The notes under the pieces: generated by a model
What the model was told of the DNA's origin: nothing
Databases searched by the model: none
The model's input: only the letters and a program-made list of their open reading frames with translations
DNA from: Paenibacillus donghaensis
GTDB taxonomy: Bacteria > Bacillota > Bacilli > Paenibacillales > Paenibacillaceae
Length of the DNA stretch: 64,000 nt
Assembly: GCF_002192415.1 (NCBI RefSeq)
Contig: NZ_CP021780.1
Span: 4,898,001-4,962,000 of the forward strand
Reading direction: 5' to 3'
Position numbers and translations under genes: made by a program
In this document: in pieces, positions 58,319-64,000 of the stretch
How positions within the stretch are numbered: the stretch's first letter is position 1
Layout of the letters: the number at the start of each line of letters is the position of its first letter

Positions 58319-59074
58319 CTATCGACTTGTTCGGAACAACCTTTTTATCTTTTGCTTTAGGTTTTTCACAACTTTACTTTCTCTTCTATTTCTTTTCATT
58401 ACCATCTCTTTAAACATTAACATGAAACCAAACAGTATGGTTGCTAAAAGTAATGATAATAATGCAAAGCCAATGCTCCACCATTCAGGAACCCATTCAA
58501 TAGGGATAATCAAATGAGAAATAGTAAAATAGAAAACCAATGCACTAATCCAGAGTAAAAACACTGATAGATGATAAAAGATCCTAAATATGTTTCCCAA
58601 AATAACAAAAAATGGATTATTAAATGTATCGCTAACAAATTGCTTATAATCTTCATAGATAATATCATGAGCATTCCAATATTCATCTTCAATACTTAAA
58701 TAAAGCCCTTTTACCTTTTCCAACAACTCACGCTCGTTTGTTCTGTTAATTTCGTTTTTGTAGGTAAAAAAGGCTTCTCTTAGTTTATAGAAGTATTCCA
58801 GTATGAATGTAGAACCTATAAAACGAATTTTTGAATTAGTTCCAGAATACTCCTGCATAAAAGAATCAGTTAACTCTAGTTTCCGATTTTTATCTTCCGT
58901 TTTATTAATGACTGATAGCAGCTCAAACATCGGAAAATAGACTTCATTATAACTATTGCTCAGTTCCTTCAGGAAAACTTCTCGTTTTTTGGCGCGATGG
59001 TTAAATTGGTAGCCTATATAAGCTGTTATCACAGCAATGATAATAATAGATAAGTCTATTCCAAAGATTTTCAT
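58319..59074 (-). CDS. Membrane protein downstream of the OLD/UvrD pair
   Basis: The 251-residue protein has TM1 at about 5-24 (LSIIIIAVITAYIGYQF), a cytoplasmic helical region, then TM segments near 155-190 (VFLLWISALVFYFTISHLII) and 198-222 (IGFALLSLLLATILFGFM), and a basic tail. ATG 59074 follows GGGAGGAGG; the 59095 start is rejected. It lies 36 bp after the helicase gene on the same strand, so it is probably the third gene of that operon. No family is recognised. Confidence 0.7.
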   Translation of the reverse strand: MKIFGIDLSIIIIAVITAYIGYQFNHRAKKREVFLKELSNSYNEVYFPMFELLSVINKTEDKNRKLELTDSFMQEYSGTNSKIRFIGSTFILEYFYKLREAFFTYKNEINRTNERELLEKVKGLYLSIEDEYWNAHDIIYEDYKQFVSDTFNNPFFVILGNIFRIFYHLSVFLLWISALVFYFTISHLIIPIEWVPEWWSIGFALLSLLLATILFGFMLMFKEMVMKRNRRESKVVKNLKQKIKRLFRTSR

Positions 59075-59110
59075 ATTGCTCTTTCCTCCTCCCACAATTT
59101 TTCAATGTAA

Positions 59111-61042
59111 TTAAATATCATTAATATCTGTAATTTCTCTAACATCAACATTTGCATCTTTCAATAATTGGTATAACGATGAAATGTTCACACTGGATTG
59201 AGTCCTCACTTGAATATCCCCATAACGTAATGTTTCTCTTGAGTTACTAAATGTAAAGAAGCATTGTGTCTTCGCTCTCGATAATGCAACAAAAAAGGTA
59301 CACATATCAGCAAGTCTCTGTGTTCTAAAAGTCCAAAAAGCATCATCTTCTAACCCTAAGAATATAACTGTGTCATATTCCAAACCTTTACTCTTATGAA
59401 TTGTCATAATAGGTACACTAAAAAGTCCTAGAATATCAGCTATGGAATTGCTCCAATCTAAATATTTTTCATATGCATTAGCTAATTTCTTGACAGTATC
59501 TTTAATTAATTTATTAAAATATGATCCTTTTGAGTATTTGGGATATAATCGAAATAGCTTTTCAATTCCTATAAAAGAAAAAATCCCCTCAACAATTTCA
59601 CCAATTCTTTGCTCACAAAGTTCCAGATCGGTAGATAATTCATTTAAATCACTTTTTACTTGTGAAATATGTTTATTAAGTTCTAATTCTATACCTAGTA
59701 TTTTTTTATGGTCTAATTCTAGATCATACCCATGCACATAAGTTAACAATTCTGATACCCTTAACCACGACTCATGAGTTTTTTCCATTGTAGCCAGTTT
59801 AAAAAAATCAATGATTAGTTGCACACATTCTTCCGCAAGCAAATCTTGGTATTCCTTTTCAATTCTAGCGTGAATGCCTTGTCGTCCAAGTTCTTCAATT
59901 ACTGCTCTTGCATATATTTGTTCTTGTTGCTTTACAAGTATACAAATGTCTCGAGGAGTTATATCCCCATGCTGGATTCTTTTCACGATATTTGAAGCTA
60001 CAAAAATTGCTTCATCTATATGAGTCTGAAAATTCCAAACTTCACATTTCCCTTCTTGCTCACTGTGTGAGCTTGAAACTCTAGCATCAGTCGAATTTTC
60101 ATTTATTATTTTCGCCAAAACATTCTGAATTTCGATAAGTCTTGGTGCAGACCTGTGGTTTTGGGTCAATTCAATTTGACCTGCATTAAAGTCACATTTG
60201 AACTGTTCAAATGAATCCGAAAGTGCCCCAGCCCATCCCATAATTCGCTGTTTATCATCCCCTACACTTGTCAGTATTGAAGAAGTTCCTAAAAAAGCCG
60301 TCTTAACTAACTCATATTGGAGATAAGTCGTATCTTGGAATTCATCTAGAAAAACATGACTATAAGTCATCTGAAGCGCCTTTTTAATTAAAAGATTATG
60401 TTGTAATAAATAATCGGCAAGTTTTGAAATCATGGGAAAGGTTAATGTGCTGGAAAGTCCTTCTCTTCCATGAACTAGAATATCCCAGATTCTCACTAAA
60501 ATCCAACTATAGATGTCTTCCCCATTTTCAAAAACAGGCAATCTATCCTCAGACAAGCGTCTAAATAAAATATTAAAATTAATCTCGTATTGCCAATTAG
60601 GACGATTGGGATGTCGCTCTTTTATGTAGCCAGTGACTATATCTTGTATTTCTCTTTGGGAAAATGCTATGTTGTAATCTTTCCCTGGTCGATAGGCTTC
60701 TGGGATTCCTAATCTAAAGCGGTCTAGTAGTTGTTTAGCAAATGAATCAAATGTTCTTGATTCGAATCTCGACGCCAGTTCCTTACCACACCTTAACTCT
60801 ACCCTTTTTTTTAAGTTTTCTGCTGCGTCTGTTTTAAAACTAATCGCCAATATTTTTTGAGGTGATGGACATAAATTTGTTTGCAGCAGATAACATGCGC
60901 GTTGAGCAAGCAACTCCGTTTTCCCCGCACCTGGACCAGCTAAAATAAGATTATTCATCTCAGCTTTAACTGCTATTTCTGCAGCCGGTTCTAATGTAAA
61001 TCCATCTGCTGGACTCCAGTTTTCCGGACTAATATATGACAT
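59111..61042 (-). CDS. UvrD-like helicase, GajB-like partner of the OLD nuclease
   Basis: This superfamily 1 helicase of about 643 residues carries all core motifs: Walker A AGPGAGKTELLAQRA (about 35-49), DEFQDTT, VGDDKQRIMGWAGA, HKSKGLEYDTVIFLG and FVALSRAK. ATG 61042 (MSYISPENW) is chosen because relatives begin there; TTG 61063 and ATG 61054 are alternatives. It follows the OLD gene by four bases. OLD plus UvrD-like helicase is the Gabija (class 2 OLD) arrangement. At 643 residues it is longer than the ~494 of classical GajB, so this is a divergent subtype. Confidence 0.85.
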   Translation of the reverse strand: MSYISPENWSPADGFTLEPAAEIAVKAEMNNLILAGPGAGKTELLAQRACYLLQTNLCPSPQKILAISFKTDAAENLKKRVELRCGKELASRFESRTFDSFAKQLLDRFRLGIPEAYRPGKDYNIAFSQREIQDIVTGYIKERHPNRPNWQYEINFNILFRRLSEDRLPVFENGEDIYSWILVRIWDILVHGREGLSSTLTFPMISKLADYLLQHNLLIKKALQMTYSHVFLDEFQDTTYLQYELVKTAFLGTSSILTSVGDDKQRIMGWAGALSDSFEQFKCDFNAGQIELTQNHRSAPRLIEIQNVLAKIINENSTDARVSSSHSEQEGKCEVWNFQTHIDEAIFVASNIVKRIQHGDITPRDICILVKQQEQIYARAVIEELGRQGIHARIEKEYQDLLAEECVQLIIDFFKLATMEKTHESWLRVSELLTYVHGYDLELDHKKILGIELELNKHISQVKSDLNELSTDLELCEQRIGEIVEGIFSFIGIEKLFRLYPKYSKGSYFNKLIKDTVKKLANAYEKYLDWSNSIADILGLFSVPIMTIHKSKGLEYDTVIFLGLEDDAFWTFRTQRLADMCTFFVALSRAKTQCFFTFSNSRETLRYGDIQVRTQSSVNISSLYQLLKDANVDVREITDINDI

Positions 61043-61046
61043 AAGT

Positions 61047-63071
61047 TTATACATTCCTTTCAAGCAATTCCTTTACTCTCTCAACAAGCTTGGTAAAAAC
61101 TCCAGGCATAAATATCTGCAAATCATCATTATCTATTTTCAATAAGGCTTCAATATGAGTGCTTGGCTTACTTCTCCCAAGAAATAACGTGTTATACCAA
61201 ACCATAAGTTCATGCTGTTTTTCTGTATAAGTGTAGCCCGTTGCTTTTTCATTTTTTAATGCTGCAATAATGCCACCTTTTATTTTCTTGCTGTAATCCT
61301 CGGGATTATCAGTCCGACTGGGGATACTCGGGCCTCTAGGCACTGTTTTTTTATAGGGCTCCGGGAATGTTTCCAGCATAAGAAAGTCCAAATCAAGCGG
61401 TGCTGAATAGAACACATTGTACTTATCTTCCATTAATCTTGATATCCATAAATCATTCATTGATTTTAACCAATCAGGTTCCATAGAATATCCGTCAAAG
61501 CCTTCAATTTCAGCATCAGTAAGAATCTGTTCTCTCCATTCGTTATTATCTTCTGGATAAAATACTTTTAATAAATCTTCACGATCTCGCCCATTTAACA
61601 ATAGCTGATTGATGGCATATTTAATTCTGCTCCAACCACCGCCCCCCCGCTCACGATCCAAGTCCAATAATGTTATATGGGGAATATCTAATTCATTGAG
61701 CAGTTTCCACATGTGATTAACATGTCTTCCTCCCAGTGGTACTATCGATATTCCATAATCATCAGGATATATTTCGTTTATCTCCAATATTCTCGGTATA
61801 ACAATTTCTTCCGAATCACCTTCGCCTAAAATAACTAATCTCGAAAAATATAATTCAGGAAAGGCTCTCACGGCTTCTTTAATATAAGTGTATGCTTCTG
61901 ATGTTTTACTAGGTAGGACAATCTTCTTCACAATAGTCGTGAAGCTAGTTTTATCAATTCTCAGGTGAGCTAAATCTTCTGGATCAACTCGCTTGATTAT
62001 TGAAGCACTATGTGAGGTTAATACAACTTGTGCATTTTCCTTTTTTGAAATATCCTTTAAATTTTCCATAACTCTACCGAGTAAGTGTGGAGAGATATGA
62101 TTCTCTGGTTCTTCAACAGCAAGAAGAGTCAGAGAGGCATTCGACTTTCCAGTGATTTTCACCTCGGCTTCCAACAATGATGAAACCAAAGATAAATAGA
62201 ACAGAGACCTAAGTCCATCCCCTAATTTATCGACACTGTATTCACCCAAATCGTGAGTTGGAGAAAATGACACCTCAATCTTTTTTAATATAGAAGCTAA
62301 TGTTGAGCTATTGAAGTGTAATTTTGCATCTTGATATCGAACGTCCTTGTGGTATTTCTTCCATTCATCTCCGATAACACTTCTGATTTGAGCAACCCCA
62401 TCTATCCCATCGAATAATTCATTAACAGGTTCCATTTTTGTCTTTATGGTATTGTCAATATCGTCTGGCCAAGAAATGTTGTTTAAGATTCTCCAAAGAA
62501 TTGTACCCGAAGCATTTTTAAGTTGCATAGATGGTTCCCTTACTGCTGGTACGTAGATAACCTGTATTGCTGAACGTTGATGTGGAGTAACAGGTATAAG
62601 ATCTTCATCAGATTCATCTATTCCTTCCGCTACAGTAACGAAGTGCAGCTTTTGTTCAATTTCTCCTTCTGGTGTATTGCCGACGGTCCATTTAGCTGTT
62701 AATCTCACACGTAGATAAGGTGCCTCTCCCGTTGAACGTACAACGAGTTGATTAAAAAATGGTGGTAAACTATTTTCACTTTGACTATCTAATGAGCTAT
62801 CTACTAATTCAGGAAAATCTATTCTAGCCTCAATTGATAACCAGTGTTCCTTTATTGATTCGATTGTAGTATGAACTGAAATATGGAAATCCGATTTTTC
62901 TATCGTCCGATCATGTGAGGAAACTCCAAAAAGCTTTACTAAGCCATTTATTAATGCAGTTTTACCTGAAGAATTTTCTCCTACAAAGCCAGATATTTTA
63001 TTAAAGGTTATTGTTGTTCCTTCATAGCCAAAACTCCTAAAATTTTTTAAATACAACTTAGATATTTGCAA
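61047..63071 (-). CDS. OLD-family ATP-dependent endonuclease (GajA-like)
   Basis: The 674-residue protein has an N-terminal SMC/RecF-type ATPase with Walker A GENSSGKTALING (about 31-43), Walker B LLAVEEPENHISPHL and switch TSHSASIIKRV. A C-terminal TOPRIM nuclease follows, with ILGEGDSEEIVIPRIL (Glu) and LDLDRERGGGGW (DxD). It starts at TTG 63071 behind GGGGGAG. In Gabija, the GajA nuclease nicks DNA when nucleotide levels fall during phage replication. At 674 residues it is longer than the ~578 of classical GajA. Confidence 0.87.
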   Translation of the reverse strand: MQISKLYLKNFRSFGYEGTTITFNKISGFVGENSSGKTALINGLVKLFGVSSHDRTIEKSDFHISVHTTIESIKEHWLSIEARIDFPELVDSSLDSQSENSLPPFFNQLVVRSTGEAPYLRVRLTAKWTVGNTPEGEIEQKLHFVTVAEGIDESDEDLIPVTPHQRSAIQVIYVPAVREPSMQLKNASGTILWRILNNISWPDDIDNTIKTKMEPVNELFDGIDGVAQIRSVIGDEWKKYHKDVRYQDAKLHFNSSTLASILKKIEVSFSPTHDLGEYSVDKLGDGLRSLFYLSLVSSLLEAEVKITGKSNASLTLLAVEEPENHISPHLLGRVMENLKDISKKENAQVVLTSHSASIIKRVDPEDLAHLRIDKTSFTTIVKKIVLPSKTSEAYTYIKEAVRAFPELYFSRLVILGEGDSEEIVIPRILEINEIYPDDYGISIVPLGGRHVNHMWKLLNELDIPHITLLDLDRERGGGGWSRIKYAINQLLLNGRDREDLLKVFYPEDNNEWREQILTDAEIEGFDGYSMEPDWLKSMNDLWISRLMEDKYNVFYSAPLDLDFLMLETFPEPYKKTVPRGPSIPSRTDNPEDYSKKIKGGIIAALKNEKATGYTYTEKQHELMVWYNTLFLGRSKPSTHIEALLKIDNDDLQIFMPGVFTKLVERVKELLERNV

Positions 63072-63262
63072 TGTATTTCTCCCCCTCAGTATTGTTCTAT
63101 ATTAGTCTTTTAAGAATTAGAAAATTTACAAATTCGTGACTTTCAAATCCGCAGGACTTAAATACTATTTTCGACAATTTCCTAGTTATTCCTTTTTCTA
63201 TAATCAATTCAATGATATTTGTAGCGTTTCTTTATGGATTCTATCTATAGAGGAGGATAGGC

Positions 63263-64000
63263 ATGAAACAATATTCTCTTTTTAAATCAAAAATCACCCA
63301 AGCCAACAACACCAACCTAATCGAATTCGCCAAGTCCAATGGCTACATCCTTGAAAATGGTGGCCGCCGCGCGCTTCATGCGAAGCAAAGTGGCGGTCTT
63401 TACTTTTTCAAGGACAGCAATAAATATTATCATTTCTCCACAGACACCCGCGGCGGTCCCATCGACTTTGTGATGCAATTCTGGAATTTGAATTTTAAGG
63501 AGGCCGTTGTCTTACTCTTGGATAGCGAAACACCGCAACATATTCCCTCTCCTTCCCCTACTCATAAAGATAACAGCCAACTTTCGCTTCCAGATAAGGC
63601 CCCAAATTACAGGCGAGTAATCTGGTATCTTGTCCATGTTCGAGGTATTGATGCTGAGATCATCTCCAGCCTCATGCACGAGAGAAAGCTTTACCAACAA
63701 GACAAAACAGGAAACTGTGTTTTTGTTGCCTACGATCAAGAAGGCATCGCTAAGTATTGTTCTATGCGTGGCAGTACACCTGAGCGCCCATTTAAGCAAG
63801 ACAGAGAGTACTCAGATAAAAGCTACCCCTTTCGTATACCAGGCAACGCCAACAGTCAGCGAGTCTATGTATGTGAAAGCCCCATTGACGCAATGAGCCA
63901 CGCCACGCTCACGAAGTTAAATGGAATAGATTGGAGAGCAGATCACCGCATATCTCTCGGCTGCTTATCAGATAGCGCACTCGAACGCTTTCTCTCTCAA
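63263..64000 (+). CDS. DUF3991/TOPRIM domain protein, partial
   Basis: The frame is open to the window end (246 codons) from ATG 63263 behind GAGGAGG. The N-terminus (LIEFAKSNGYILENGGRRAL, then HFSTDTRGGPIDFVMQF) is a primase-like zinc-region remnant followed by DUF3991 (RGIDAEIISSLMHERKL). A TOPRIM start follows, with VYVCESPIDAMSHA. These proteins lie near relaxases in Firmicute ICEs and may act in DNA processing. It resumes the GC-richer backbone after the cargo. Confidence 0.82.
   Translation, partial: MKQYSLFKSKITQANNTNLIEFAKSNGYILENGGRRALHAKQSGGLYFFKDSNKYYHFSTDTRGGPIDFVMQFWNLNFKEAVVLLLDSETPQHIPSPSPTHKDNSQLSLPDKAPNYRRVIWYLVHVRGIDAEIISSLMHERKLYQQDKTGNCVFVAYDQEGIAKYCSMRGSTPERPFKQDREYSDKSYPFRIPGNANSQRVYVCESPIDAMSHATLTKLNGIDWRADHRISLGCLSDSALERFLSQ

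Overview
The gene content, strong GGAGG-type ribosome binding sites and codon use point to a low-to-moderate GC Firmicute, most likely Paenibacillus or a close relative. Positions 1-12,900 look like ordinary chromosome. They hold a polysaccharide-use locus: a secreted multidomain beta-helix protein (cut by the window start), a YesN/YesM-type two-component pair, an FAD-dependent oxidoreductase, a LacI regulator, a TIM-barrel sugar isomerase/epimerase, two AraC regulators and a GH88 unsaturated glucuronyl hydrolase. A secreted lyase making unsaturated oligosaccharides and GH88 finishing them would be a coherent pathway, but the substrate cannot be read from sequence.

From about 13,000 to the end the window is a stack of mobile elements built on a tRNA-Leu attachment site. 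A 56-bp copy of the tRNA-Leu 3' half occurs at 14975, 16465, 28940 and 45872, all in one orientation, and a different Leu-type 3' half lies at 21080. These sites cut the region into successive elements. They are (A) a relic ending in a decayed tyrosine integrase (13.5-15.0 kb); (B) a short relic (15.0-16.5 kb); (C) and (D) two segments that start like the parA end of an ICE and carry Fur-regulated siderophore-uptake operons (16.5-21.1 and 21.1-28.9 kb); (E) a largely intact 17-kb element with integrase, excisionase and a Rep-like protein (28.9-45.9 kb); and (F) the left part of a larger conjugative element with parA, parB, a giant methylase/helicase and a DUF3991/TOPRIM protein (45.9 kb to beyond 64 kb).

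Elements E and F carry AT-rich defence cargo. E has a QatABCD antiphage operon with neighbouring PD-(D/E)XK-type nuclease genes and a beta-protein/sce7726 pair. This cargo is bounded by an imperfect direct repeat at the 3' end of radC. F has an 8-kb insert between the helicase and the DUF3991 gene. It holds a nucleoid-associated (NdpA-like) protein with a membrane partner, and a Gabija-like OLD nuclease/UvrD helicase pair followed by a membrane protein.

Three things stand out. Both siderophore operons begin with an AraC regulator fused in frame to a lipoprotein-type siderophore-binding protein, with a Fur box and an internal start inside the reading frame. A complete tnpV gene with its own ribosome binding site lies out of frame inside the helicase gene, exactly where the helicase has a disordered linker. 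The two defence modules in element F may be incompletely described systems. Decay is also visible: an ABC exporter deleted at a microhomology, a truncated ferredoxin-NADP reductase, a 33-codon parA stub, integrase relics and fragments of other genes.
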